Assembly: GCA_028687915.1 (NCBI GenBank)
Contig: JAQTZF010000001.1
Span: forward strand, 868,001-932,000
Reading direction: 5' to 3'
DNA: 64,000 nucleotides
Source: Candidatus Daviesbacteria bacterium
GTDB lineage: Bacteria > Patescibacteria > Microgenomatia > Daviesbacterales > UBA10151
Below are positions 51,627 through 59,929 of this stretch, in pieces (positions within the stretch are counted from its first letter, which is position 1; each line of letters starts with the position of its first letter). The notes under the pieces were generated by a model that saw only the letters and a program-made list of their open reading frames with translations, was not told the origin of the DNA and did not search any database. A program made the translations under genes and the position numbers.

Positions 51627-52733
51627 TTAACTACTCACTAAAAACTCAACAACATCACCATCCTGCATAATATATTCCTTACCTTCTGTTCTAAGCCATC
51701 CTTTTGTTTTAGCAACAGATAAAGATCCTGCTTCTATTAATTTTTCATAAGGGATGACTTGAGCCCTGATAAAACCTTTTTCAAAATCAGTGTGAATTAC
51801 TCCAGCTGCTTGTGGTGCTTTACTTCCTCGCTTTATAGTCCAAGCCCTAACTTCTTTTTTTCCCTGGGTAAGAAAAGATATTAATCCTAATAGCTCATAT
51901 GCTTTTACAATTAATCTTTCCAACCCTGTTTGTTCTATCCCCAACTCATGTAAATATTCCTTTTTTTCTTCATCACTATAATCTGCCAGTTCTTCTTCCA
52001 ACTTTGCACAAATCACTACTGCATTGTCATTCTGAGTGATTAGCGAAGAATCTCGCAGCTTTTCTGCATACTCATTTTCTGAAACATTGTAAACATATAA
52101 CAAAGGTTTAATTGTGAGCAATGGCAAAGTTCTAAACCATTCTTTCAGCCTTTCATCTCCTATATGATAATTACCAAGTATTTTCCCCTCTCCTAAGTCA
52201 TCCTGAACTTGTTTCAGGATCTGAAGTTTCTCAGATTCCAATTGATCCTTAGCTACTTTTGCCTGCTTTTCCTGAGCAGCAACTAATTTTTCCACCACAG
52301 ATAAATCTGATAAACCTAGCTCTGTTTCTATTATTAATTTATCTGCATCAGGACTTTCTGATCCTTCCCTAATCACATTTTCATCATTAAAATCTCTAAC
52401 TACCTCTATAATTGCATCAACTTCCCTAATATGTGATAAAAACTGGTTCCCTAAACCTGCACCAGTTGCAGCACCTTTAACTAAACCTGCAATATCTACA
52501 AACTCAACAACCGCTGGAACAATTGGAGGCAAACCTTCCATTTTTTCTTCTTTGCTGACTAGCTGAGCAAGCTGATCTAGCCGACTGTCCGGCACCGAAA
52601 CCACCCCAACATTTGGTTCAATGGTAGCAAAAGGATAATTTGCAGATAAAGCCACCCTCTTTTTCAAAAGGGCATTAAAAAGGGTACTCTTCCCCACATT
52701 TGGCAAACCAACAATCCCAACTTTCAAACTCAT
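51627..52733 (-). CDS. ychF: Redox-regulated ATPase/GTPase YchF (Obg family)
   Basis: 368 aa, normal length. G1 is GLPNVGKSTLFN (~8-19), G3 is VDIAGLVKGA (~75-84), the nucleotide-specificity region is YVYNVSENE (~218), and the C-terminal TGS domain includes AAGVIHTDFEKGFIRA. It binds the ribosome and hydrolyses ATP in characterised members. A TATAAT box ends 6 nt before the ATG (leaderless). Two variable surface segments are encoded by copies of the dispersed gtcat-ctga repeat, at about residues 172-179 and 227-236. Confidence 0.96.
   Translation of the reverse strand: MSLKVGIVGLPNVGKSTLFNALLKKRVALSANYPFATIEPNVGVVSVPDSRLDQLAQLVSKEEKMEGLPPIVPAVVEFVDIAGLVKGAATGAGLGNQFLSHIREVDAIIEVVRDFNDENVIREGSESPDADKLIIETELGLSDLSVVEKLVAAQEKQAKVAKDQLESEKLQILKQVQDDLGEGKILGNYHIGDERLKEWFRTLPLLTIKPLLYVYNVSENEYAEKLRDSSLITQNDNAVVICAKLEEELADYSDEEKKEYLHELGIEQTGLERLIVKAYELLGLISFLTQGKKEVRAWTIKRGSKAPQAAGVIHTDFEKGFIRAQVIPYEKLIEAGSLSVAKTKGWLRTEGKEYIMQDGDVVEFLVSS
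52026..52055. repeat. Dispersed repeat copy inside ychF (a)
   Basis: Reads gtcattctgagtgattagcg then aagaatctcg, matching the gtcattctgag...gaagaatct repeat family. On the minus strand it encodes RDSSLITQND in frame. Confidence 0.65.
52197..52222. repeat. Dispersed repeat copy inside ychF (b)
   Basis: Reads gtcatcctgaac-ttg-tttcaggatct, an inverted-repeat unit (tcctgaa/ttcagga). On the minus strand it encodes QILKQVQDD in frame, a peptide typical of this repeat class in other genomes. Confidence 0.7.
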
Positions 52734-52739
52734 GAGGGA

Positions 52740-52745
52740 ATTATA
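52740..52745 (-). promoter_or_regulatory. -10 box of ychF
   Basis: TATAAT ends 6 nt before the ATG. No clear -35 is visible. Confidence 0.5.
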
Positions 52746-52863
52746 TCCTAAATTAAAAAATTAATGTAATAAGTTATTTTCACACTATAGGCGTACCTGT
52801 TAATGTACCTTTAGGGATGTGACAAAAGAAGCAAAACAGACAATTTTAATCTTGATCTAGCCG

Positions 52864-54342
52864 TCATTTAAGAAAAAATTTATTAAAACCTTGAATATAT
52901 TTTAATAATCTTTTTTTACTCCTTGGTTTCACTATACCTTCTTTAAAATCGCCTTTAATATATTTAATCTCTGCTATACCATCCTTAATTTCTACATTTT
53001 CTTTATCTCTAATATCTTCTTTAATATTTTTCCTAAGATAAAATTCCTTACCATATTCCTCAACCAACTCATCATAATACTTATCGCCATCGCCTCCTTT
53101 ATCAAAAAATGCTCCTGCCTTTATTCCTAGATGTTTTGATATTGCTAAGTAGCTTCGTATTTTTGAAAAACCACCTACCCCATAACCGTAAAATTCAAAA
53201 TTAAGAGGAATTCTTTCCTCTGTGCATAATTTCTCTAAAAGAGATTTATCCTCTTGCCCTTCGACAAATACTACTTTATTTGCAAAGAAATATTCTTTAG
53301 CCACTACATCTAGCTGATAAGGTTTCTTCCAATCTTCATTTATAATTGTTTTAAGAGGCTCAAAATCTCTATTTAGATTAGCTAAACTTACTTGTCCAGA
53401 TGAATCTTTAAATACCCGTGCTATATTCGCCCCGTTTTTTAAATCTTCCCAATTTACAAAATAAGGAGAATGGGTTGCTATAATAATCTGCATTTCTTTG
53501 GATTTCTCTGAAAGAAAATTAGCAAGTTTCTTTTGAATTTGCGGGTGCAATCCTAATTCAGGTTCATCAATCAGGACAATATGATCAGAAGAATTTATAA
53601 AAAAGATACTTAATATCTTAATTAAATTAATTACTCCCCCACCCAAATAACTCCCTCTGTGCTGTATTTTATTTTTGGTTTTATATGTAAAAATATATTT
53701 ATCTCTAGATTTTCTTGATATTGTCCATGAATAAAAATGAGGTATAAAACCTCTAACAGCCTTATTAAAGGCATCTCTTGTTTCTTTTTGCTCATATATA
53801 GCAGCCAATATTTTTCCAAATTCGTCATTTAAAATTGAAGAAGCATACGATCCTCTATCAGCTTTGTATATTCTTTCTGTAACCTCATAATGATAATTTT
53901 TATCTTTTACATCCTCATCATATAATTCAAATTCATCTTCCCATATTCTTCTAGATGAAAGATACCTTATATGGTACGGACTTACAGAAAATAAGGTGTT
54001 ATCAACGGTCTCCTTTACTCCCCACTTATTTCTTTTTTTATAAATCCAATCAAAAGAGTCTCCCTTACAATCTTTAAGGCATATCCGCGTTAATTCGTTA
54101 TGGTGTTTTTCATCTGTTTCTAAGGTTCCATACCTCTCTTCAAAATTTGCTAATGCAGTGAGAATAGTAGTCTTTCCAGAATTATTCTCACCTATAATAA
54201 TAGTTAAACCACTCCCTAATGTGCCATTAGGATGAGCAAACTCTACTACTTGTTCTGATAAAAAACCTCTAAAATAAGCTATGGAGAGTGCCTCTAAAAA
54301 GTTATGCTCCTCGTGTATTTTTTGATCCAGCATGTTGCTCAT
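52864..54342 (-). CDS. OLD-family ATPase-TOPRIM nuclease
   Basis: About 492 aa. An AAA/ABC-type ATPase domain has Walker A IIIGENNSGKTTILTAL (~48-64), Walker B IVLIDEPELGLHPQ (~254-267) and the switch His in IIATHSPYF. A TOPRIM domain follows with VVFVEGQEDKSLL (~355-367) and later acidic FDKGGDGD. This is the architecture of OLD nucleases (P2 Old, GajA). No UvrD-like GajB partner is adjacent, so it is a solitary OLD, possibly anti-phage. The start is uncertain: TTG 54372 opens the frame, but the ATG at 54342 lies 10 nt after a TAAAAT box. Confidence 0.88.
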   Translation of the reverse strand: MSNMLDQKIHEEHNFLEALSIAYFRGFLSEQVVEFAHPNGTLGSGLTIIIGENNSGKTTILTALANFEERYGTLETDEKHHNELTRICLKDCKGDSFDWIYKKRNKWGVKETVDNTLFSVSPYHIRYLSSRRIWEDEFELYDEDVKDKNYHYEVTERIYKADRGSYASSILNDEFGKILAAIYEQKETRDAFNKAVRGFIPHFYSWTISRKSRDKYIFTYKTKNKIQHRGSYLGGGVINLIKILSIFFINSSDHIVLIDEPELGLHPQIQKKLANFLSEKSKEMQIIIATHSPYFVNWEDLKNGANIARVFKDSSGQVSLANLNRDFEPLKTIINEDWKKPYQLDVVAKEYFFANKVVFVEGQEDKSLLEKLCTEERIPLNFEFYGYGVGGFSKIRSYLAISKHLGIKAGAFFDKGGDGDKYYDELVEEYGKEFYLRKNIKEDIRDKENVEIKDGIAEIKYIKGDFKEGIVKPRSKKRLLKYIQGFNKFFLK

Positions 54343-54389
54343 TTTCAAGAAAATTTTACCATATCTCTTCAAAATCCAATCAAAACGTA

Positions 54390-54395
54390 TATAAT
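54390..54395 (+). promoter_or_regulatory. -10 box of the 52-aa membrane protein
   Basis: TATAAT ends 7 nt before the ATG at 54403; TTCAAA (54368-54373) lies 16 nt upstream as -35. Confidence 0.55.
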
Positions 54396-54402
54396 CTACG
54401 AA

Positions 54403-54561
54403 ATGGCTGTTTTATTTTATTGTATATTAGTATTTTTCGCTGATTCCGTAACTTGGAGTTGGGGTTGGTTCTTTGTATCGTTACTTTTTTCAGCAGACCA
54501 AGGTAGAACAATTTATAAATTCACAACAGATAGGTCTCTTGAAGGAAAAGAGGTTAACTAA
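54403..54561 (+). CDS. Small membrane protein (52 aa)
   Basis: One to two short hydrophobic segments (AVLFYCILVFFADSV and WGWFFVSLLFSA), then a charged tail. The start was placed at ATG 54403 because the -10 box lies inside the longer upstream frame. It is divergent from the OLD nuclease, with start codons about 60 bp apart. No family is recognised; a link to the nuclease is only positional. Confidence 0.55.
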   Translation: MAVLFYCILVFFADSVTWSWGWFFVSLLFSADQGRTIYKFTTDRSLEGKEVN

Positions 54562-54576
54562 TATTTAAAATTAGGA

Positions 54577-54885
54577 TTATGATTTATTCATAATGTCGCT
54601 ATTAGTTTCAATCTGATATTTAGCTCTCTCGCCAATATCATTTCCTCCTTCAAAATAACCTTCTTTATATCCTTCTCTCTTAATTAAATTATAAATGGAA
54701 ACAAGACCAACGAGAAAAGCGCTGCCACTCAACCAAGAAAACTTTGTGATTATATCTCCGATAAATAAGATTAAAGCTCCCAAAAAAATAATTATTAGAA
54801 TGTAATCTGAAAAGAAAAAGTATGTCTTTTTTCTAAACTTAAAATCACTTTCTAACTGTTTCCTAAATTCAGAATGTGAAGTCAT
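54577..54885 (-). CDS. Small two-helix membrane protein (102 aa)
   Basis: A basic N-terminus (SEFRKQLESDFKFRKKTYFF) is followed by two membrane helices (YILIIIFLGALILFIG and LSGSAFLVGLVSIYNL) and a charged C-terminus with EGYKEGYFEGGNDIGER. The start at ATG 54885 is set by a TATAAT box ending 6 nt before it; the TTG at 54900 overlaps that box. The function is unknown. Confidence 0.65.
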   Translation of the reverse strand: MTSHSEFRKQLESDFKFRKKTYFFFSDYILIIIFLGALILFIGDIITKFSWLSGSAFLVGLVSIYNLIKREGYKEGYFEGGNDIGERAKYQIETNSDIMNKS

Positions 54886-54891
54886 AGTTAA

Positions 54892-54897
54892 ATTATA
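54892..54897 (-). promoter_or_regulatory. -10 box deciding the start of the 102-aa protein
   Basis: TATAAT, 6 nt before ATG 54885. Confidence 0.5.
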
Positions 54898-54925
54898 CAA
54901 TTAAATACTACGTCTTCTTGAGAAT

Positions 54926-55603
54926 TTAATCTAGTTTTGTTAAAAACTTTTCAATTTCTTTCATCACAATATTAGTTTCTTTTTCTGATTTCCTAAAATT
55001 ATGATCCATGTTGGGCTGTCTAACTACATGAGGATTATTTGCGTTATTCACTACCCTTTCAGTCTCACTTGGCGGCACATCTTTATCATCCAGTGCTATA
55101 AAAATCATAAGGGGTTTGTGAATATCCTTTACTTCTTCTACTGCTGAATATTGCATTCCATCAATCGCAAAAGTATCTGGGATATCAAAGGCCCTAAGCT
55201 TTTCTGGATTATCTGGCAAATCCCTGTCTGAATGTCTAAATTCCTTACCTTGCCAATTTAAAGATGCATCTATTCTGTCAGCTGCCGGACAAAGTGCAAC
55301 TATTTTAGTTACCTCTTTCATTCTATTTCCCACAATTATTGCAACATATGCACCTAAGCTGTGACCAATTAATATAATTTCCTCTGGATTTTTACTTGAA
55401 TAAAATTCAACCAAATCTGAAACTTGTTTAATATAGCTGGTAATTGTGTAATTATTAACATCCCCTGTCTTCCAAAGAGAACAAGGATCTATTCTTTCTA
55501 CTGTGTATCCTAGCTCTTCAAGCTTTTTTGCAAAAACCTTCATGTGTAGATACTCAGGTGAATCTAAATAACCAGGTAGTAATAAAGCAACTTTCAAAGA
55601 CAT
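54926..55603 (-). CDS. Alpha/beta-hydrolase (RBBP9/YdeN-like esterase)
   Basis: 225 aa. LLLPGYLDSPEYLHMK opens the fold, the nucleophile elbow is LIGHSLGAYVA (~81-91), the acid is probably in ALDDKDVPPSE (~175) and the catalytic His in PNMDHNFRKSE (~205). It is a cytosolic serine esterase of unknown substrate. A TATAAT box lies 6 nt before the ATG, with TGGATT 17 nt upstream as -35. Confidence 0.85.
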   Translation of the reverse strand: MSLKVALLLPGYLDSPEYLHMKVFAKKLEELGYTVERIDPCSLWKTGDVNNYTITSYIKQVSDLVEFYSSKNPEEIILIGHSLGAYVAIIVGNRMKEVTKIVALCPAADRIDASLNWQGKEFRHSDRDLPDNPEKLRAFDIPDTFAIDGMQYSAVEEVKDIHKPLMIFIALDDKDVPPSETERVVNNANNPHVVRQPNMDHNFRKSEKETNIVMKEIEKFLTKLD

Positions 55604-55609
55604 GAGGAA

Positions 55610-55638
55610 ATTATAGGATTTTTAGTCAATTTAATCCA
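55610..55638 (-). promoter_or_regulatory. TGGATT-type promoter of the esterase gene
   Basis: TGGATT (55633-55638), 17-nt spacer starting AAATT, TATAAT (55610-55615), 6 nt to ATG. Confidence 0.55.
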
Positions 55639-55686
55639 GGGATTAACTTTCTTGCTAGAAGCTTTTAAGGCTTTTTAGTTTCTTTT

Positions 55687-56265
55687 TCAAAAAAGAGATT
55701 GAAATACTCTACTTATTAAGGACTTTTTGGGGGCAACTGCTATCGCTTCTACCATATTACGGGTAAAAACCAAACGCTCCATTTCATCTGGCATAAATGA
55801 TCGGGCATCAATAATTTTTGAACGTCCTTCGTTACCAATTACTATAAACTTCTCCACAACAGAACTAAAAGAATAATCTAACGGAGAAGCACCACTTAAA
55901 AATCTTGCTATAATCTTGGGGCTATCTGTTTGTTCTGATTGAAAATTAAAGCTGACCACTCCCCCTTGAGACTCCCGACTCCTTGTAGTATAAACTTTAA
56001 GAAGATCATCTGGAGCAAGTTGAATCTCCCCTTTGGCCAAAGCATCCCTTATCTGAGCTGCAGCTTTTGGATTAGTGATTTCAAAAGGACCAGAATGGTC
56101 ATACCACACCACATCATTTAACAGAGATCTCACCTTTTCTCTTTCGCTATCAAGACAATTTTTTCTGGCTGCTTTTTCTTCTTCAGTTTTACGCTTGATA
56201 ACAGCTAATTGTGCTCCTGCTTCTTCCGCAGTTAAAATTTGATCCTCTGTATATCTCTCTTTCAT
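55687..56265 (-). CDS. Unrecognised cytosolic protein (192 aa)
   Basis: A charged helical N-terminus (coiled coil likely, ~1-50) is followed by an alpha/beta part with NPKAAAQIRDALAKGEIQLAP and a basic C-terminus. No membrane segment. The ATG at 56265 is chosen because TATAAT ends 6 nt ahead of it; the TTG at 56283 overlaps that box. It is one of a series of unknown genes, several with similar promoters. Confidence 0.7.
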   Translation of the reverse strand: MKERYTEDQILTAEEAGAQLAVIKRKTEEEKAARKNCLDSEREKVRSLLNDVVWYDHSGPFEITNPKAAAQIRDALAKGEIQLAPDDLLKVYTTRSRESQGGVVSFNFQSEQTDSPKIIARFLSGASPLDYSFSSVVEKFIVIGNEGRSKIIDARSFMPDEMERLVFTRNMVEAIAVAPKKSLISRVFQSLF

Positions 56266-56271
56266 GAAAGT

Positions 56272-56299
56272 ATTATAAGACAACTTCTAAATAAATCAA
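56272..56299 (-). promoter_or_regulatory. Promoter of the 192-aa gene
   Basis: TTGATT (56294-56299), 16-nt spacer, TATAAT (56272-56277), 6 nt to ATG. Confidence 0.6.
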
Positions 56300-56344
56300 C
56301 AAATAGTTTTTAACTTTCTTGCCAAAGGTCAAAATTCTAGGAAC

Positions 56345-57328
56345 TTAATCGTATACAGATGCAGGAACACTATTAAGCTCTCCTCTGGTATACCCTAATT
56401 GGTAGCCCATTATATGGCTAAGCATTTGTAAGCGAGCATAGCTAGACAAGTCTTCTGCTTTTGAAGCGCCTTTAGCAAAATTTAAAACTGCTTCAGCATG
56501 AGATGTAGCCAGAGATCTAGCCATATCAAACGAGGCTTCTAATGCCTGAGCAGGACTCCAACCCTTCATAGAGGTTAAATCAACTTCAGTAGGATAATTC
56601 AATTCTAGTAAACTTCCAACCTGACCTTTATAAAGTCTATTATCCACCTCACCTACTTTAGAGGCAAAAATAAAAGGAGATCCCTCTCTAAGGGCATAGC
56701 GGTGATGCACCCTACTTTCTTGATATTTACCTAATTCGCCAGTAATTACAATTATTGTTTGTTTTGCCTCATCTATAATATTGACATCCCCATCAACAAA
56801 TATAATTCCACTTCCAGTTGTTTCTATTTTTTTTACATCACCTTCTACAAAGACAGATCCTCCCCTTAAGCCACTGATCTTGTCTACATTACCCCTGAAA
56901 ACCAATCGTCCATCAGAAAGGCTTTGTCCAATCCTGGTTTCATAAAATGAAGGGCCAATCCCAGGGTCTTTTCTCACTCTTTTTTGGGTTTCAATTTTAA
57001 CTTGTTCAGGGTCTCTGAGATCCACCAGTTCCAAATGATCACCATCTTTTGCCAACATATTTGCTAGACCACTTGCAAGATACTCAAAATGCCATGATTG
57101 AATTCTGGCTGGACCTGGCCTAAGACAATCAGCTATTATTTCTTTGTGATTTGGATCCTTTTTGAATGTATCTGCTAAAGCCTGTACACCATGTTGGAGT
57201 GCTCTTTCATACGCACCCCAGCCCACTAAACTGGCATTTAAAGCTGAAAGGTAAAAACTTTCATCGCGGGAAGTAAACTTAGCATAATCTGGGGCTTTTG
57301 GTTTCCTACCATCAATTTCAATTATCAT
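56345..57328 (-). CDS. Unrecognised protein with a short beta-helix-like core (327 aa)
   Basis: Helical N-terminal (~25-110) and C-terminal (~255-325) parts flank a repetitive segment (~140-200). There, strands end in G-[ND]-V (RLVFRGNVDKI, SVFVEGDVKKI, GIIFVDGDVNII, TIIVITGELG), looking like four turns of a bactofilin- or adhesin-type beta-helix. It is soluble, with no export signal. It may polymerise or act as a scaffold; this is inference. Confidence 0.7.
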   Translation of the reverse strand: MIIEIDGRKPKAPDYAKFTSRDESFYLSALNASLVGWGAYERALQHGVQALADTFKKDPNHKEIIADCLRPGPARIQSWHFEYLASGLANMLAKDGDHLELVDLRDPEQVKIETQKRVRKDPGIGPSFYETRIGQSLSDGRLVFRGNVDKISGLRGGSVFVEGDVKKIETTGSGIIFVDGDVNIIDEAKQTIIVITGELGKYQESRVHHRYALREGSPFIFASKVGEVDNRLYKGQVGSLLELNYPTEVDLTSMKGWSPAQALEASFDMARSLATSHAEAVLNFAKGASKAEDLSSYARLQMLSHIMGYQLGYTRGELNSVPASVYD

Positions 57329-57390
57329 AAGATATTGGGCAAGAGTATGCTTAATTTAATAGTATTTACTAAAGAAGTCAAGAGATTAAA

Positions 57391-57420
57391 ATCATAGAGC
57401 TTTTTGGGGAATCTAATCCA
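57391..57420 (-). promoter_or_regulatory. TGGATT-type promoter of the 327-aa gene
   Basis: TGGATT (57415-57420), 18-nt spacer, TATGAT (57391-57396). The ATG is at 57328, so the leader would be about 55 nt. Confidence 0.4.
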
Positions 57421-57434
57421 GGGATATTAACTGA

Positions 57435-57920
57435 TTAAGACATGGATTCTTGTGGATCAAGCTTTTCCAACATTGCTTGGATTTTTCTGGCTGCGGAATC
57501 ATTTGGCCCCCGAAAAAGTTTAGCTCCTCCGGAAACTGCAAATCTTTTATTCCAATAGCTAAAAGCGTTTTGAACCTTCCCCAAGACAAACCTGGCCTCT
57601 TCCTCATCACCCAAAGCTAACCTAAAATCACCAGGAAAATTATCTTTATTGGCTATAAATTTCCAATGGTAACCACCCCTATCAAACTCAAATTCATATT
57701 GATCTTTGCAATCCTCAGGCACTTCTTCTAATTTCTCTTTTAATTCAGGAGTTGTCCTCAATGTTTCTCTCACCCTCCAATAATACCCTGCTGTAATACT
57801 ATCAATGGCTGGTAATTGTTTCTCCTGCCACCTCCTAACAACCTCTAAAACCATATCTTGCTCAAAACCAAAGACTTGCTCTACTTTATCTTCATCAGGT
57901 CTATCTTTTTCAGGTGACAT
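57435..57920 (-). CDS. Unrecognised cytosolic protein (161 aa)
   Basis: An acidic, helical N-terminus (DRPDEDKVEQVFGFEQDM) is followed by an alpha/beta region with YEFEFDRGGYHWKFI and a helical end. There are no Cys clusters, membrane helices or known motifs. A TAAAAT box lies 6 nt before the ATG with a TGGATT -35, the same promoter type as its neighbours. Confidence 0.7.
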   Translation of the reverse strand: MSPEKDRPDEDKVEQVFGFEQDMVLEVVRRWQEKQLPAIDSITAGYYWRVRETLRTTPELKEKLEEVPEDCKDQYEFEFDRGGYHWKFIANKDNFPGDFRLALGDEEEARFVLGKVQNAFSYWNKRFAVSGGAKLFRGPNDSAARKIQAMLEKLDPQESMS

Positions 57921-57926
57921 TTTAAA

Positions 57927-57955
57927 ATTTTAAGTCTTTTGGGGAATTTAATCCA
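57927..57955 (-). promoter_or_regulatory. TGGATT-type promoter of the 161-aa gene
   Basis: TGGATT (57950-57955), 17-nt spacer starting AAATT, TAAAAT (57927-57932), 6 nt to ATG. Confidence 0.55.
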
Positions 57956-57970
57956 GCAGGTTATATCTTA

Positions 57971-58801
57971 TTAAAACGGTATTATGATAGGAAAATAACC
58001 ATCGGAATAGTTTGGATAACTCCAATAAGTACTATCTCCTGAACTCATTCTTTTACCAGTTCCTTCTTTTATTAATTCGATAATTTTTTCCCTCGATAAG
58101 ACTTTTGTTTTATCAACAGTACCAAGCATTACTGTTTTTCCTTTAACATCTTCTTCTTCAGCTATTTTTCTTAGCTGAGGTTCTGTTAATAAAATTTGAT
58201 TATCTTTCATTGGACCTTCTTCAACTTTAACCATTAGTCTTGGAATATCGTGTTGACCATAAACTCCTTTTCTTCTACCAGAAATAACTGAAACTTTTGT
58301 CCACAACGCATTAGTGGTCACAACATAACCTTCGTCTTCGAATTGACCCAATTCAACCCTCCATCCCTCTCCCTCAGCAACATCAAAACAAATTCCTTTT
58401 TTCATTTCTCCTAAATAAGCTGCCAATGTTTTTCCGACAAAAGGATGATCAAGAATCTTCTTTTCCAACTGAGCATACTTTTCATCTTCTTGAGGTGTAC
58501 CAGGAACCCATCTAAAAAAATCTTTACATCCAATAAAACGTTCGAAAGAATCTTGAAATAAAAGGCCGTCATATCGACCCATCTGCATAACGTTGATATC
58601 GCCTCTTTCATAGTATTTTCCACCAGTTTCTTTTTTGTCTCCATATATACTTAATACCTGAGCCACATTTGGTGTATGAAAAGTAATTACGTCTGAATAA
58701 CCGTGCTGTCCTTCGAATATTGTAAATGTATAAGGTGTTTCTATTATTTCTTGCTTTGATTTTGCCAGAAGATGGGGACGGTATATATGTTCAATTGCCA
58801 T
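57971..58801 (-). CDS. Unrecognised cytosolic protein (276 aa)
   Basis: A beta-rich soluble protein. Landmarks are YTFTIFEGQHGYSDVITFHT (~22-41), KGICFDVAEGEGWRVELG (~142-159) and RRKGVYGQHDIPRLMVKVE. It contains no recognised catalytic motif. It has a perfect consensus promoter, so it may be well expressed. It is the first gene of the minus-strand series of unknown proteins running to 54.6 kb. Confidence 0.7.
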   Translation of the reverse strand: MAIEHIYRPHLLAKSKQEIIETPYTFTIFEGQHGYSDVITFHTPNVAQVLSIYGDKKETGGKYYERGDINVMQMGRYDGLLFQDSFERFIGCKDFFRWVPGTPQEDEKYAQLEKKILDHPFVGKTLAAYLGEMKKGICFDVAEGEGWRVELGQFEDEGYVVTTNALWTKVSVISGRRKGVYGQHDIPRLMVKVEEGPMKDNQILLTEPQLRKIAEEEDVKGKTVMLGTVDKTKVLSREKIIELIKEGTGKRMSSGDSTYWSYPNYSDGYFPIIIPF

Positions 58802-58812
58802 AGACGTAACAG

Positions 58813-58841
58813 ATTATAGGATTAGTGTCCTATATTGTCAA
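58813..58841 (-). promoter_or_regulatory. Consensus promoter of the 276-aa gene
   Basis: Minus strand TTGACA (58836-58841), 17-nt spacer, TATAAT (58813-58818): both hexamers are perfect. The ATG lies 11 nt downstream. Confidence 0.75.
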
Positions 58842-59077
58842 TTTTTTACTAAAATTCTGTAGTCAGCCACAATTTATTTATGATCTCCTCCATAATAACT
58901 ATCAGATACAGTGTATGCTTCATCTTCAAACTTATTTTTTCTATACCCATTTTTTAAAAGTTCATACAGATATAGAAATGGGTAAATTACAGGATATTTC
59001 TCGCATTGAAAGCAGCGCGTTAAAAAATCGCAGCGAGGTTATCAGCCATTACTATTTTAATGTTTTGGTTTATATGT
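58842..59077. other. Spacer without a supported gene
   Basis: The largest gene-free stretch near here. It holds a 9-bp inverted repeat (tacccattt / aaatgggta, 58944-58984) and a weaker pair ctcgc/gcgag (59000-59037). An 85-codon frame crosses it, but it starts inside the divergent promoter and has no signals of its own. Confidence 0.4.
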
Positions 59078-59083
59078 TATAAA
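59078..59083 (+). promoter_or_regulatory. -10 box of the 278-aa exported protein gene
   Basis: TATAAA ends 6 nt before the ATG at 59090. No Shine-Dalgarno. Confidence 0.4.
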
Positions 59084-59089
59084 TAATTA

Positions 59090-59926
59090 ATGCCCAAAGA
59101 AAAAGGATCTGTCCACATTTTAGTCTTAGCACTTCTGGCTTTGGGAACACTTGGCCTTATAGGTTCTTCCAGCATTACCACTACACAAAAGTTTTCTGAT
59201 TCTTCTCAGGTATTGGGAGAAAATGAATCTATTCAAAAAGCAGCAGAACGGGCAAAAGAAGAAGCTCAAAAAGTGGCTGAACAACAAAAAGAAAATAATC
59301 AGGCAAGTTTTCAATCCGAAAGGAATAAACAGGAAACAGAAATTCAAACCTCAAACGGTCAAAAAATAAAGACTAAAGTAGAAGATAATGGTTCAGTAAA
59401 AGTGGAAATTGAACAGGGTAAACAGAAACTAAAATTTCAGGCAGAACAGAAAAAGTCTGAGCTTGAGATTGAAGATGAAGAATCCACTGATTCAGCTGAT
59501 GAAGATTTAAAAGAAGTCAGGTCTATCTCCAGCTTTCCCCTAAAAATTAGTACCAGTACAGGCCAACTGATAATGACCAAAAATGGGGTTGAAAGAGTTT
59601 TGACTGTTTTACCGGCAAAAGCTATTCAAAATATGTTAAGAGCTCACCTTAAAAATGGTTTAGGACCCAAATTCTTTGAAGCCACACCTTCCAGTGAACT
59701 TATCTCCACTGCATCTGCTGAAATAACAGTCTTAAATAATCAAATTTCACTTGAGGAAGAAAATGGCCAGGCTGTTTATAAAATTCCAATGAAAAAACAT
59801 CTTAAATTACTAGGTATAATTCCTGTTACTACAGATCTAACCAGTTTTGTCTCAGCTGAAACAGGTTCAGTAATCAAAGACCAGGAATCACTTTTATCCA
59901 GATTTCTGGGCCTACTTTCCCGATAG
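59090..59926 (+). CDS. Exported or anchored protein with charged coiled coil (278 aa)
   Basis: An N-terminal segment KEKGSVHILVLALLALGTLGLIG forms one hydrophobic helix after a basic stub. A highly charged coiled-coil region (~45-150, Glu/Lys/Gln-rich) and an alpha/beta C-terminal domain (~155-275) follow. The KGS.H.L opening is shared with the LRR protein at 60.9-62.2 kb. There is no catalytic motif. The orientation is probably outside-facing. Confidence 0.72.
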   Translation: MPKEKGSVHILVLALLALGTLGLIGSSSITTTQKFSDSSQVLGENESIQKAAERAKEEAQKVAEQQKENNQASFQSERNKQETEIQTSNGQKIKTKVEDNGSVKVEIEQGKQKLKFQAEQKKSELEIEDEESTDSADEDLKEVRSISSFPLKISTSTGQLIMTKNGVERVLTVLPAKAIQNMLRAHLKNGLGPKFFEATPSSELISTASAEITVLNNQISLEEENGQAVYKIPMKKHLKLLGIIPVTTDLTSFVSAETGSVIKDQESLLSRFLGLLSR

Positions 59927-59929
59927 TCC

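Noticed and set aside
52864..54342. Complete Gabija system
   Set aside because: No UvrD-like GajB helicase gene lies on either side of the OLD nuclease.
58825..59082. 85-codon plus-strand frame
   Set aside because: Its GTG start lies inside the divergent consensus promoter of the 276-aa gene and it has no promoter of its own; composition is not protein-like.
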